A DNA stretch of 64,000 bases from Rugalucina vietnamica (GCA_964017185.1 OZ024869.1:56322761-56386760), one strand, 5' to 3'; positions 43,501 through 48,529 are shown, numbered from the stretch's first letter. Notes: generated by a model not told the origin, from the letters alone. Numbers and translations are program-made.

Positions 43501-45465
43501 CACAATATTTTACTGCGATAGATCGCAGATATTTTGCGACATCGAATACCAGTCAATTTAAACCGAATGGAAAATTATGAACCGAACCGGTCAGTTTCAG
43601 GACGTTACGCTCTGTAGTGTAGTCGCAAACTGGGCGAGCGTCTTTTTAACTTTAGGGGCCCAGCCCGATTTTTACTCGCTGTGGGCGAGTGGGCGACCAC
43701 TAATCTGTATCCCTGCAAAAACGTAGTCGTTGGTCGCTAAAACGAGGCGGTCGCTTAATCCAATCATAAAATATTGTAAAAATCGTCGGGAGGAATTGAA
43801 ACTGGTCGTTAAACGTAGGTGGTCCCCAATTCAAGAGGTCGTTAGCGGGATTTTTACTGTATACAGTGCTCCAGATAGCTTCCGTACAGCCGTAATTTAC
43901 GGACTTCATTTTACCAAATACGGTAGAAATTGAATTTCTGTCAGTACCAAATACGGGAAAGAAATGACCGTTACGGTTCGGTAATAGTTTGTTGGCCGTA
44001 CATTAAAACGGATTTTGTACCAATAGTCGTTTTGACTGGTTTAACAAACTTTACTTTTATTCGCTGTTTTCGTGGACGCGTGGGGTAAATATTCGTAAAC
44101 CAGTATAGAATCGAAACTGAAAGTAGAACAAACGGCGCAATGGCGAAACAGCTTTCCATCCTGAAGTTTAGCAAGACAGAAATTAGTGAAAATGAGCCTA
44201 GACAGATGGCGGCTTCGCTCATCAACAGCATCATTGATACTGTCATTCAGCCTGCGGTTAAAAAACAGAAGAGGCACACTGGTTGGTAACGATCAATCTG
44301 AGTATAAATAGAAAGAGGCTATGAATTGTGTACTGGTGACACGCCAAATACACAAAACTCCACCCATTTTAAAGCTGACACATAACTTTGAAGCCAGAGT
44401 ATGTACCCTTTTCATATCTATCTAAGGTCACTAAAGGGAAGGGTTGTGCATTGGACGCTGACATTTAACGTCAAGACTTGCAAGTCTTTATGAGCCAATG
44501 TACTCCCCCACCTTCCCTTTTACTTCTGCCCTGCCCATATCTTTCAATAGGCCTGGGTTATTTGGGAAGGGTGAAAAATCAAATGCAAAATACAGGGGAA
44601 CCTATGCCCAAATTTTTCACAGGGTTGGACTTGGGGGGGGGGGGGTAAATTAGAAGGGGGTGAGAAGAAAATGCAAATTTCAGGGGAACCTATGCAAAGT
44701 AACAAAGACATGCACATTAACTTTATTTCTCAAATCTCAATTTACATTAAACATTTATACATGTTTAAATAGTATACTTAAACGGTCAGTGTCCATGAAG
44801 CAGATTAGTCTTGGAGCAGATACTGAAGCCAAAATCTCGATACTGACAGGCTCAAATTTCGACCAGTACTGTACTGACTGAGCTAAAAATTATCTGGAGC
44901 ACTGTGTATATATAATGTAGTGGTTTTTGTTGTTGTGGGGCAGATCACTCCAATTACTAGATCATCTCACCCCTGTCTGGTGTGGGTTTGAGCCCAACTC
45001 TGGTCACATGAGACAAGCTAAGTTCTGCATGCGGGTGTGTCTCGGGGTTTTCCCCCAACCTAGTGATTGGCCCGTCTCATACGAGCTGAAATAATCTTGA
45101 AAGGAACGTAAAACTGAATTAAAAAAAACCTGGCCGATCTGACCCGGGCTGACTTGACCCGAGGCCGACCTGGATTCATGTTCTTTTGCTCATTTCATCA
45201 CAGTGCTCTAATATGTATTCATCCCTTTCATATCCCATTGTGCAGATACAGCCGGATATGGCCAAATTTTTAAAACCCTACTGATGATTTATCAATAATA
45301 GAGATCATTACTTTTTGAAGCACTTAACAACTCCTTGCCATCATTTATCAATGTTTTGATGGCTTTGCTCGTCCTTTCCAGCTCTTTTTCATGATCGTGC
45401 AGCTTCGCGCGGAAAATCGGGCTGTCAGTGAGACAGTCCGAAAACTCCAGCGGATCAAGACCCAT
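1329..45465 (-). CDS. ARHGAP26: GRAF-type Rho GTPase-activating protein (ARHGAP26/10/42 family), 20 coding exons, 3' end beyond window
   Basis: Spliced gene placed from GT-AG junctions that keep phase over 20 exons, giving about 722 residues. An N-terminal BAR domain (about 1-245) should bind and bend membranes. A PH domain (about 273-374) starts with the Gly-Tyr-Leu of its first strand and has the invariant C-terminal Trp366. A RhoGAP domain (about 388-570) carries the arginine finger Arg416 in a GLYRVVG motif, Lys458 and Arg462 in [11 protein letters not shown], and Asn525 in NLMTVANLG; it should stimulate GTP hydrolysis by Rho/Cdc42. Residues 571-722 form a Ser/Asn/Gly/Pro-rich linker. Family members end in an SH3 domain, which is not seen here; the open phase-1 donor after the last exon means it lies off the left edge. 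Intron 1 is 12.4 kb and intron 9 is 8.6 kb, both repeat-filled. Which vertebrate paralogue is closest cannot be told. Family assignment is very secure. Confidence 0.95.
1869..2133 (-). CDS. ARHGAP26: GRAF exon 19 (linker)
   Basis: Residues 571-659. It starts [20 protein letters not shown], then turns Pro/Ser/Thr/Asn/Gln-rich with no recognisable fold ([19 protein letters not shown] and a YQQQNRNK stretch). Acceptor GATAG, donor GTTAGG (non-ideal at +3/+4); 265 nt. Confidence 0.9.
2540..2699 (-). CDS. ARHGAP26: GRAF exon 18 (end of RhoGAP domain)
   Basis: Residues 517-570, with [19 protein letters not shown] and [20 protein letters not shown]. This is nearly the vertebrate GRAF sequence and was the anchor for the gene call. 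Acceptor TTACAG, donor GTATGT; 160 nt. Confidence 0.97.
2836..2998 (-). mobile_element. tRNA-derived SINE
   Basis: On the minus strand it begins with a tRNA-like head: box A-like TGGCCTAGTGGTAGAG and box B-like TTGGTTCGGGCCCC. A body with CGACATGACTATT follows, shared with the SINEs at 51790 and 56680. It lies between exons 18 and 17. Confidence 0.65.
3089..3194 (-). CDS. ARHGAP26: GRAF exon 17 (RhoGAP core)
   Basis: Residues 482-517, [20 protein letters not shown] onward, the helix pair before the conserved Asn motif. Acceptor TTTCAG, donor GTAAGA; 106 nt, ends in phase 2. Confidence 0.93.
3231..3690. repeat. Tandem duplication, two copies of about 228 bp
   Basis: The segment starting ACAATTTACAAAAGACTTTC at 3237 reappears 228 bp later with only a handful of differences. 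Both copies lie in the intron between exons 17 and 16. The near identity points to a recent duplication. Confidence 0.9.
3845..3991 (-). CDS. ARHGAP26: GRAF exon 16 (RhoGAP core)
   Basis: Residues 433-482, with [19 protein letters not shown]. Lys458 and Arg462 are conserved RhoGAP core residues. Acceptor TTTCAG, donor GTGAGT; 147 nt. Confidence 0.95.
4369..4443 (-). CDS. ARHGAP26: GRAF exon 15 (RhoGAP arginine finger)
   Basis: Residues 408-433, [19 protein letters not shown] onward. Arg416 is the catalytic arginine finger. Acceptor TTCTAG, donor GTGAGT; 75 nt, phase 1 to 1. Confidence 0.95.
   Translation of the reverse strand, partial: VWRTRDYTVWLVSIPRSINSYKQG
4849..4911 (-). CDS. ARHGAP26: GRAF exon 14 (start of RhoGAP domain)
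   Basis: Residues 387-408, [20 protein letters not shown], matching LDSIGFSIIRKCIHAVETRG. Acceptor TTCCAG, donor GTAGGG; 63 nt, phase 1 to 1. Confidence 0.92.
4998..5222. repeat. Foldback element with nested hairpins
   Basis: The inner arms at 5045-5069 and 5080-5103 (CTCATAAATGTTAAAATGCC against its complement) can form a long hairpin. Outside them, GTTATAAAAC...TTTTTTCATGCTCA and its inverted form frame the unit. It sits in the exon 14-13 intron. Confidence 0.7.
5538..5650 (-). CDS. ARHGAP26: GRAF exon 13 (end of PH domain)
   Basis: Residues 349-387. [20 protein letters not shown] is the PH C-terminal helix with Trp366, then the linker [15 protein letters not shown]. Acceptor TTCCAG, donor GTAAGA; 113 nt. 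Confidence 0.94.
6152..6249 (-). CDS. ARHGAP26: GRAF exon 12 (PH domain)
   Basis: Residues 317-349, [20 protein letters not shown] then CIDI, matching the ESVILKSCTRRKTDSIEKRF segment of GRAF. Acceptor TTACAG, donor GTGAGT; 98 nt, ends in phase 2. Confidence 0.93.
6314..6623. repeat. Minisatellite, five copies of a 62-bp unit
   Basis: Units start at 6314, 6376, 6438, 6500 and 6562, each with GACATAGTCTATTCTGCATG (one begins TACATAG). They differ by one to three bases. Within each unit ATTCTGCA and TGCAGAAT form a small inverted repeat. Lies between exons 12 and 11. Confidence 0.95.
6893..6990 (-). CDS. ARHGAP26: GRAF exon 11 (PH domain)
   Basis: Residues 284-316, with [20 protein letters not shown], the second and third PH strands. 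Acceptor CTCACAG, donor GTGAGA; 98 nt, phase 1 to 0. Confidence 0.93.
7305..7377 (-). CDS. ARHGAP26: GRAF exon 10 (start of PH domain)
   Basis: Residues 260-284. It ends [13 protein letters not shown], the first PH strand. Acceptor TTATAG, donor GTAAGT; 73 nt, phase 0 to 1. It was found by looking for the PH start needed before exon 11, and the phases fit exactly. Confidence 0.9.
7532..7648. mobile_element. Foldback MITE family A, internally deleted copy
   Basis: Ends TGAGCCGCCTCGTGGGAAAA and its near complement (TTTTCCCATGTGGCAGCTCA) are inverted repeats. The middle keeps only a short piece of the family's central hairpin (CTGCGAAGCTGATCTGCG). It lies 155 bp upstream of exon 10 in transcript direction. 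Confidence 0.85.
8229..8516 (-). CDS. Unrecognised 95-residue intronless ORF
   Basis: Starts [18 protein letters not shown] and ends TPSCIVQCL. It is rich in Arg, Cys and Leu with a mixed, protein-like composition. I do not recognise the family. It lies in GRAF intron 9 on the same strand. A possible polyadenylation signal (AATAAA read on the minus strand) is at 8062-8067, about 165 bp beyond the stop. It could be a small intronic gene, a retrocopy, an alternative exon or chance. No signal peptide or membrane segment is evident. Confidence 0.25.
   Translation of the reverse strand: MGRLRYRATKMLEKCQDRVILRFNPDQDHCIRRVSLTELCEYLQRLSSCIQCQTYSIIYANGQRIIRKLVNAILEAQRCRHCVDGFTPSCIVQCL
9232..9465. mobile_element. 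Foldback MITE family A, inverted copy
   Basis: GCCGCATAAGAAAACCAACA at the left and TGTTAGTTTTCTCATGCACA at the right are the terminal inverted repeats. A central hairpin CAGCTGTGCAGTTACTGCAC lies near 9285. Orientation is opposite to the copy at 22802. Confidence 0.8.
9705..9731 (-). CDS. Candidate 27-nt cassette microexon in GRAF
   Basis: Flanked by TTAATGCAG and GTAAGAT, it would add nine residues (PQSQNFTSV) in phase 0 between exons 9 and 10. It has only local splice signals and no known family counterpart. Confidence 0.15.
10145..11782 (+). mobile_element. Tandem-core non-autonomous element, family B copy 1
   Basis: Begins with the palindrome AGGACCAATGGTCCT then CGCTCACCTGAG. Ends with a hairpin (GTGAGCCTTCGGCTCAGGTG) then AGCTAA. 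CTCACCTGAG and CTCAGGTGAG are terminal inverted repeats. The left half has the composite motif CATCTTGGTCATGTGACC. The right half has three related units each with CATAGCAACCAGAGTT, followed by a GACGGACGACG block. Confidence 0.85.
11811..12114. mobile_element. MITE family D, copy 1
   Basis: Terminal inverted repeats GCACTAGTCATTTGTAACCA and TGGTTACAAATGACTAGC enclose C-rich and G-rich arms around GGGGATAGC and GCTATTCCCC. A second copy lies at 26772-27170. Confidence 0.85.
12660..12701 (-). CDS. Candidate 42-nt cassette exon in GRAF
   Basis: Preceded by CTCCTTACAG and followed by GTATTG, it would insert [14 protein letters not shown] in phase 0 at the exon 9-10 junction. Supported only by splice signals and an open frame. 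Confidence 0.18.
12844..12900. repeat. 17-bp tandem repeat, three and a third copies
   Basis: AGTCTGARCATCTGCAC is repeated at 12844, 12861 and 12878, with a partial fourth copy. Confidence 0.85.
12987..13017. repeat. Poly-T tract
   Basis: A run of about 30 T bases in GRAF intron 9. It could be the A-tail of an old minus-strand insertion, but no body was recognised beside it. Confidence 0.8.
15126..15192. repeat. Near-perfect 67-bp hairpin
   Basis: GCAAACAGAATAGCCCCAGA and its inverted copy flank a GC-rich stem GACGCCGC/GCGGCGTC with a five-base loop. This is probably the core of a short foldback element. Confidence 0.85.
15226..15357. repeat. Four exact copies of a 33-bp unit
   Basis: GAGTTAAAGTCTGTTTATAG begins units at 15226, 15259, 15292 and 15325. 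The copies appear identical, so the array is young or homogenised. Confidence 0.95.
15999..16073 (-). CDS. ARHGAP26: GRAF exon 9 (BAR-PH junction)
   Basis: Residues 235-259, [20 protein letters not shown] then EVRGS, matching NTRNRFEGTRSEVESLMKKM of vertebrates. Acceptor TTGCAG, donor GTAAGT; 75 nt, phase 0. Confidence 0.92.
16539..16600 (-). CDS. ARHGAP26: GRAF exon 8 (end of BAR domain)
   Basis: Residues 214-234, [20 protein letters not shown], the last BAR helix. Acceptor TTGTAG, donor GTAATG; 62 nt, returns to phase 0. Confidence 0.91.
16987..18250. mobile_element. 1.26-kb inverted-repeat-bounded element carrying a Cys-rich exon-like ORF
   Basis: The outer ends match as inverted repeats for about 55 bp (GGGTAAACCCCGGTGGTGTC on the left; GTGCCACCGCCGGGGGGTAA on the right). 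The left arm has repeats of GCGTTAGGGGT type. The right arm has about six units of CCTTGTTTTTGCGATAAAAG with intervening TTTTGACAG. The centre holds TATA-like sequences, a kappaB-like GGACTTTCC at 17364-17372 and a short ORF at 17540. It sits in the intron between GRAF exons 8 and 7. Confidence 0.75.
17540..17689 (+). CDS. Short Cys/His-rich ORF with an internal splice donor; possible mobile first exon
   Basis: 49 codons starting [20 protein letters not shown] and containing [14 protein letters not shown]. Cys5, Cys13, Cys19, Cys30, Cys33, Cys35 and His40 could bind zinc. The sequence GAGCTTG|GTAAGG at 17666/17667 is a good splice donor, so the true exon may stop there and continue elsewhere. 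TATAAAA occurs about 70 bp upstream of the ATG. I cannot name the family. It lies antisense to GRAF in the centre of the inverted-repeat element, so it is either a captured first exon or a decayed gene piece. Confidence 0.35.
   Translation: MDVDCRGNRRGACRNRPDCSFISEIGAVRCAYCGCPPGQHELGKDVELK
18251..18365. repeat. 115-bp perfect-stem hairpin
   Basis: ACATAGATTGTGGGTAC and GTACCCACAATCTATGT pair, with an inner stem ACCGCCTCG/CGAGGCGGT and outer T-rich/A-rich arms. It abuts the right end of the 1.26-kb element. Confidence 0.85.
18511..18553 (-). CDS. ARHGAP26: GRAF exon 7 (BAR domain)
   Basis: Small 43-nt exon, residues 200-214 ([15 protein letters not shown]), matching LLAFLQGLFTFYHHG of vertebrate GRAF. 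Acceptor TTTCAG, donor GTAAGG; ends in phase 1. Confidence 0.92.
18789..19605. mobile_element. 817-bp MITE with 26-bp inverted ends and TA target duplication
   Basis: AAGGACTTTGAAAACGCCTC begins the element and its complement ends it. TA flanks both sides (18787-18788 and 19606-19607). No transposase ORF was seen. The TA duplication is typical of Tc1/mariner and related groups. Confidence 0.9.
19684..22344 (+). mobile_element. Tandem-core element, family B copy 2, with about 14 core units
   Basis: Starts AGAGGACCATTGGTCCT then AGCTCACCTGAG. Ends with a GACGGACGACG block, a hairpin (GTGAGCCTTCGGCTCAGGTG) and AGCTAA. Between them lies an array of about 166-bp units, each with CCCCGGGGCGTGGCCAAATT, TATGTAGAGGACCATTAGCC and GGTTTCAGAGAAGAAGATTT. 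Two unit types appear to alternate over much of the array. The apparent ORFs on either strand are by-products of the repeat. Confidence 0.9.
22678..22788 (-). CDS. ARHGAP26: GRAF exon 6 (BAR domain)
   Basis: Residues 163-199, including [18 protein letters not shown], the best conserved part of the BAR domain. Acceptor ATCAG, donor GTAAGT; 111 nt, phase 0. A foldback MITE begins only 13 bp beyond the acceptor, so part of the upstream splicing signal is repeat-derived. Confidence 0.94.
22802..23037. mobile_element. Foldback MITE family A, full-length reference copy
   Basis: 236 bp. Ends TGAGCCGCCTCGTGGGAAAA / TTTTCCCATGAGGCGGCTCA. Central palindrome GCTTCGCGGTAACCGCGAAG, flanked by AAAACAAAGGCGCAGATCAG and its inverse. 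It inserted 13 bp from the exon 6 acceptor of GRAF. Confidence 0.92.
23463..23564 (-). CDS. ARHGAP26: GRAF exon 5 (BAR domain)
   Basis: Residues 129-162, [20 protein letters not shown] onward, corresponding to the KKKYDKETEKYC segment of vertebrate GRAF. Acceptor ATAATAG, donor GTATGT; 102 nt, phase 0. Confidence 0.92.
24001..24072 (-). CDS. ARHGAP26: GRAF exon 4 (BAR domain)
   Basis: Residues 105-128, with the motif [17 protein letters not shown] typical of GRAF/oligophrenin BAR domains. Acceptor TTTCAG, donor GTAAGA; 72 nt, phase 0 on both sides. Confidence 0.93.
24224..25402. mobile_element. Composite element with GCGCGC-rich ends
   Basis: AACAGCAGTCACACATTAGC at the left and GCTACAGTGTAACTGCTGTT at the right are inverted repeats that extend inward to CGCGCGCC/GGCGCGC. 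A second internal end (GCGCTACTGTGTGACTG, near 24659) suggests a 0.43-kb element plus an adjoining or nested piece. The left part is unusually rich in GCGCG and CGTGTC motifs compared with the AT-rich intron. Confidence 0.65.
25197..25347. repeat. 150-bp foldback inside the composite element
   Basis: GATGGTGTTGAGGCCGAGAA at the left pairs with CTCGGCCTCAACCCCATC at the right. The arms are about 70 bp and imperfect near the turn. Confidence 0.8.
25612..25673 (-). CDS. ARHGAP26: GRAF exon 3 (BAR domain)
   Basis: Residues 84-104, [19 protein letters not shown], matching the family segment LQEFATVLRNLEDER. Acceptor TTTCAG, donor GTGAGT; 62 nt, closes to phase 0. Confidence 0.92.
25833..26062. 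mobile_element. Foldback MITE family A, diverged copy
   Basis: Internal sequence AGCGAAAACAAAGGCGCTGA and the hairpin GCTTCGCGGTTACTGCGAAG match the 22802 copy. The left terminus is degraded (GCGCGAGAACACCAACAAT). Confidence 0.85.
26063..26771. other. Intron, nothing recognised
   Basis: AT-rich GRAF intron 2 sequence without an exon, repeat unit or RNA gene that I can support. Confidence 0.5.
26772..27170. mobile_element. MITE family D, copy 2
   Basis: Ends TGCACCAGTCATTTGTATCC and GGATACAAATGACTAGTGCA. A perfect palindrome GGCCCCCCCTAGGGGGGCC lies near 26798, and GGGGATAGCGGGG / CCCTGCTATTCCCC arms face each other. Confidence 0.88.
27171..28540. other. Intron, nothing recognised
   Basis: GRAF intron 2. 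No exon, element end or strong repeat was found; only ordinary AT-rich sequence. Confidence 0.5.
28542..29235. mobile_element. 0.7-kb element built of iterated ACTCGTAG/CTACGAGT motifs
   Basis: Inverted ends CCCCTGTCAGACACACACGA and TCGTGAGTGTGTGACAGGCC. Possible CTTTA target duplication just outside. Between them ACTCGTAGCAACTCGTAG-type motifs recur dozens of times in both orientations. A second internal copy of the right end (GTGAGTGTGTGACAG, near 29108-29122) shows nesting or a partial duplication. Confidence 0.8.
29236..30160. other. Intron, nothing recognised
   Basis: GRAF intron 2 sequence with no feature I can support. Confidence 0.45.
30320..30897. mobile_element. 578-bp MITE with about 165-bp inverted arms and TA target duplication
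   Basis: CCTACTGTCTGAACACCATC starts the element and its complement ends it. The inverted similarity continues about 165 bp inward (AAAAAGTGCCAC / GTGGCACTTTTT and beyond). TA flanks both ends. No ORF of note. Confidence 0.9.
31560..32515 (+). mobile_element. Family B fragment without terminal hairpins
   Basis: Two units carry AGGTCAAGGTCA-like sequence, CCATCTTGGTCATGTGACCT (near 31913 and 32379) and TTTGGCTTTGATCGGCCAAG. The usual AGGACCAATGGTCCT start and CTCAGGTGAGCT end were not seen, so this copy is truncated. Confidence 0.75.
32820..32915 (-). CDS. ARHGAP26: GRAF exon 2 (BAR domain)
   Basis: Residues 52-84 ([18 protein letters not shown] region, then TDDEII), the second part of BAR helix 1. 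Acceptor TTGTAG, donor GTAAGT; 96 nt, phase 1 to 1. It is 12.4 kb from exon 1. Confidence 0.92.
33694..33817. repeat. 124-bp perfect-arm hairpin
   Basis: AGGGTTATTGCACTGATATC and its complement form arms of about 47 bp (with GGTGAATATTGTCCC), around an inner GATATC-GATATC turn. Upstream (33225-33600) many GATATC and TTGCAC motifs recur, suggesting it ends a larger GATATC-rich element. Confidence 0.85.
34860..35530. mobile_element. Three tandem core units of about 190 bp ending in a GGAC block and hairpin
   Basis: Units share TGACTAAGTTCAAATTGC, CATGCATATCTTCAAAGC, TGTAAAGTTTCAAAAGAAT and GCGCACACAAGGTAC. They end in GGACGGACGGACAGACGG, then CCTCCGCTTTTCTTCGAAAA, which folds back on itself. 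The plan matches families B and C. Confidence 0.8.
39052..39310 (+). mobile_element. Non-LTR retrotransposon reverse-transcriptase fragment
   Basis: One frame reads [19 protein letters not shown], then about 25 residues on [17 protein letters not shown], the classic RT block. After a frameshift come NLPDNI and FADD, the catalytic motif. This resembles the central RT of Jockey/CR1-like LINEs. It is broken by frameshifts, lies inside the 3.5-kb inverted-arm element, and is non-functional. Confidence 0.85.
39615..39731. repeat. Foldback of TGTTTGAACAC motifs
   Basis: CAGTGTTCAAACATTCG and CGAATGTTTGAACACTG form the outer stem. GTGTTTGAACAC and GTGTTTAAACAC lie inside around GGCCGCAGGCCGCG. Confidence 0.8.
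41623..43715. mobile_element. 2.1-kb hAT-like element (CAGGGATACAGA ends)
   Basis: Ends CAGGGATACAGA and TCTGTATCCCTG. A direct repeat CAAAA flanks both sides (41618-41622, 43716-43720). GGGGCCCA-rich sequence occurs near each end. The interior includes about seven AATTGGGTA motifs (42385-42540). No intact transposase. CAGGG ends suggest hAT, but the visible duplication is 5 bp rather than the usual 8. Confidence 0.7.
43864..44904. mobile_element. 1.04-kb hAT-like element with 14-bp ends and a short ORF
   Basis: Inverted ends CAGTGCTCCAGATA and TATCTGGAGCACTG; direct repeat TGTATA flanks both sides (43858-43863, 44905-44910). It contains the ORF at 44140-44289 and GTTCAGTG-like filler. Probably a deletion derivative of an autonomous transposon. 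Confidence 0.8.
44140..44289 (+). CDS. 49-residue ORF inside the hAT-like element; possible transposase first exon
   Basis: Starts [20 protein letters not shown] and ends KKQKRHTGW. The context GGCGCAATGG is good for initiation, and ACTG|GTTGGTA at the end could be a weak splice donor. Amphipathic and Lys-rich at the C end. I do not recognise a domain; reading it as a retained 5' exon of the parental transposon is inference from its place within the inverted ends. Confidence 0.3.
   Translation: MAKQLSILKFSKTEISENEPRQMAASLINSIIDTVIQPAVKKQKRHTGW
44925..45125 (+). mobile_element. tRNA-related SINE
   Basis: Contains box B-like GGTTTGAGCCC and a body with CTCGGGGTTTTCCCCCAACC, GATTGGCCCGTCTCATACGA and GCTGAAATAATCTTGAAAGG. 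The body is shared with the SINE at 48530. Confidence 0.6.
45312..45465 (-). CDS. ARHGAP26: GRAF exon 1: start codon and first BAR helix
   Basis: Codes residues 1-52, beginning [18 protein letters not shown], which matches the conserved GRAF N terminus. Donor GTAATG follows at 45311. The ATG is directly preceded by TTACAG, so the start could also sit just after a 3' splice site with a noncoding exon upstream. No pyrimidine tract supports that strongly, and a leader in the same exon is equally possible. Confidence 0.93.
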
Positions 45466-45576
45466 CTGTAATTAATGCTACATTAATGCAATTTGCAAAA
45501 ATCACAAATAAAGTTTCTAAAGCTCCGAATCAAGAATATTTCTCAGAATCCTAATTTCCTGTTTACAAATTGATTA

Positions 45577-45588
45577 TGCGCATGCGCA
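45577..45588. promoter_or_regulatory. Palindromic NRF-1-like site upstream of GRAF
   Basis: TGCGCATGCGCA is a perfect NRF-1 consensus palindrome, 112 bp upstream of the GRAF start codon. It suggests a TATA-less core promoter here. Function is inferred from position. Confidence 0.6.
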
Positions 45589-45899
45589 CAATGAAGGTCG
45601 ATAAAATGGAATAGTAATACAGATACCGTGCTGAGCAATGTATTGAAATCAACTGGGCGACCGATATTTTATTGTACAAGTATCAGTGGGACGCCTTAAT
45701 TGGTGTACATAAGGTATTGAAAAATGTGAATAGTGCAGGTATTATTTGTGAGTTCCATTTTTCGACCTGTGACACAAGGCTAACATCAGCAGTACTGAAG
45801 ACAGTAAAAACGCAATAAACTTGCCCCAATCCATTCATTTCCTGTAACAGTTGATTGTCCACACCCGCCATTAAGTGATAGCAGATTATATGTACCTCC

Positions 45900-47860
45900 C
45901 TTTTCAAGATGGTTCTTGATCTGTCAAGGATTTTTTAGCGGTGACCAATTAATTATGAACTGCATGACAAAATATGCTGTATTTCTGCTCAGAGGCATTA
46001 CATGTATTTCGAAAATCCCTGATATATAACTGTAGATCTCTATCATCAACTGCAAAAAGACAATTAAAACTATCTCATTGTGTCAACAAAAGGCCATAAA
46101 GTAATCTCAACACATACACATCTCAGTGGAAAGAACATTTTCTATACTTTCAGCAGCTGGTATGCAGATTAATGCTTGTAACAGTTTTTGTTACATGTGT
46201 TCGCCAGTTGAACACTATTTTTGTTTTTATTTAATTTTCTTTCTTTATGAATTTTAGAACGTCCCCAGGAGAAGTGGTTTTCGGCGTTGTGCCCGGTAAA
46301 ACGTATTTTAGTTGTGTCCAAGACAGAGTGGTTTGCCTTTGCTTTTCCCCAGTTAAAACGATAATCGGTGTCCCAGGAAAAGTGGTTGATCTTCATTATA
46401 CTACTGTTTATTGTGCCTACTTCTCTGTCGAGCTCGTTCCCTTTCGTTCCTGTTGAAACTTAGCCGGATTGCTACCTTGTTTGGGAAACAGCTATTCATT
46501 CTGCTCTTCGTGTGTGTTGCATCTGTTTTTGTTTTTTTTTGTGTGTGTTTTATGTATTTTCTTTCCCACCCACTGTCTATGTTGGGACTTTAAATTTAAT
46601 TACATCGATTCCCTCTATTCTCACTTTCAAAAATGACTACTATCAATATTTTAGCGGTAGGTCCATGTGTCCTTAAGAAACTTAGGAGGAATGATTTTTT
46701 TTTCAGTTCAGAAAAATCATAACACGTTACAGACGTATAGGTTATAACTAGAATGTTATGCGACAGTCTGCATGCTTAGGTTTTAACTCAATCATAGTTG
46801 ATAACTATGCTGTCTTCTTTAATTGCACGCCGGTAGGTCGGGCGTCAGACTCTATGATGGCCCCGACATATTTACTATTCATTTTAGTTGGTTGGGGCCG
46901 GAGCTTCCGGGGTTCAACTGGTGTTTTTTTTCTTTTGCTCAGGGTTTCGGTAAGTTATTCGGCGCTCAGTGATCTCCATCATCGGGCAGCTTACTGAATC
47001 TGTGAGTCCTCGTTTTTTATTCATCATGGTGGTTATCATGATTTATTTGTTTGTCCTTGATGATTCATTGACTAGTTAGAGATTCACTACGAGGGCCGAA
47101 CAACTAGCTAAATGTTGTTTTAACCCAATCAGACCACTGCAGAAGATGAGAGTGAGGTTAGCGCCTATAAAATCGATTTAAGCCATCCAGTAATTTTATA
47201 TTACTGATCGTTCCAAGGCGATACTTCTGTTGTGGTTCTATTTTTTTTATGTTTTGGAGTTGAATTCTTGTGCTGTTTGAATCTTATGTACGTTTTTATA
47301 TTTTTATTTAAGTTCGGGTAACTGAGTGGTCGCCTTTTTTGAAATAGCTGCTCACTCGGCTTACCATATGTTTTCTAAGTATAAGTACCTAATGGTCAAT
47401 TTAGTTTTTCCCACCTCACTTTTTGGAGTGGAATTTCTTTCTGATTGCGCATTTTCCTGATAATTGCCTACTTGTATCTTTTTCACTATGACAGTCGGAC
47501 CAGACATACATAGGGTCTTTATTCATTTATTTAAAAGTTTTAAAGTGGACTATGTTTATTCTATGAAATTGGACCATGAAAATGGCTTATAAGGTCGCGA
47601 CCATGGCCCTTTACCTACTGGTCTTTAGTTGCCTAGCAACCATTACAGTCTCAGCATGATTAATATTTTTCCAGATGATGTAGGTCCATACATATGCAGG
47701 TACATGTGAATAAAACTGAATCACACCATAGTGCAATAGGTTTTGTTGTATGGGACCATTGTCAGAACTATCGTAAACAATGTTTTGATTATTTGACCCA
47801 TTTAGGCATGCGTCTTTGATTTCGACTTCTCAAATAAAATGTTTGGAAATGAAGTAGGAC
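45900..47860. other. Intergenic region, no gene recognised
   Basis: Holds imperfectly repeated CCAGGARAAGTGGTT segments near 46260-46390. A CCTATAAAA TATA-like box lies near 47164, in a stretch that could be an LTR-like promoter fragment, though no TG...CA ends or paired repeat were found. No ORF worth calling. Confidence 0.4.
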
Positions 47861-47869
47861 ATTAGTCTC

Positions 47870-48470
47870 CATTCCATCCAAATACTTCCTCCATAACATT
47901 GAGCTTGAAAGTGTATTTGTCGCTAAATACCTAAGGGTCACAATATCTGAAGACCTCAGCTGGGGAAATCATATGAACAACATACATCACGGGAAAAAAA
48001 TCCAGACACTTATATTTCTCAAATGTAATATTAAAATCCTCCATAACCAAGACCTTAAATCCAATATAAAACACTTGTTAGACCACAACTGGAATACGCA
48101 CCCACTATCTGGTCTCTCCACACTGATGTAGAGTCTGTCCAACGCAGAGCAGCCAGGTTAACCACTCATGACTATAGGTCCACATCCAGTGTCGCTCAAA
48201 TGCTTCAAAACTTTGCTGGCGTACACTAGGTCAAAGACATATAGACACACGATTATTTATGCTCTACAAGTTCGCATATGATCTTTTCGCAATTACAGAC
48301 CGGTACCATCTCGTACCGAATTGCAGGGAGTCGAAATTCCCCCACCCTCCGACATACAGACAAATCTCCGTACCTCTGCCATTCACTGCAAGTACAGCGT
48401 CTTTCCAAGAACTGCACTGGAATGTTCTACGATAAGCATGGTCATGCTCCAGCCATGCTGTCTGTCAGAT
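47870..48470 (+). mobile_element. Decayed non-LTR retrotransposon, 3' part of reverse transcriptase
   Basis: The frame reads AKYLRVTISEDLSWGNHMNN (RT thumb region) then, after a frameshift, TLVRPQLEYAPTIWSLHTDV and SVQRRAARLTTHDYRSTSSV. Further on SVFPRTALE matches the YSFFPRTIRDWN end of Jockey/CR1-like LINEs. Stops and frameshifts make it a pseudogene. Confidence 0.85.
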
Positions 48471-48529
48471 GGTGCATTTGGTTTTCTAATCACCAGATAT
48501 TATTTTTATTAATCTTTCAAACTACGAGG

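Noticed and set aside
47100-47350. Solo LTR of a Ty3-like retrotransposon
   Set aside because: Only a CCTATAAAA box supports it; no TG...CA ends, target duplication or second copy were seen.
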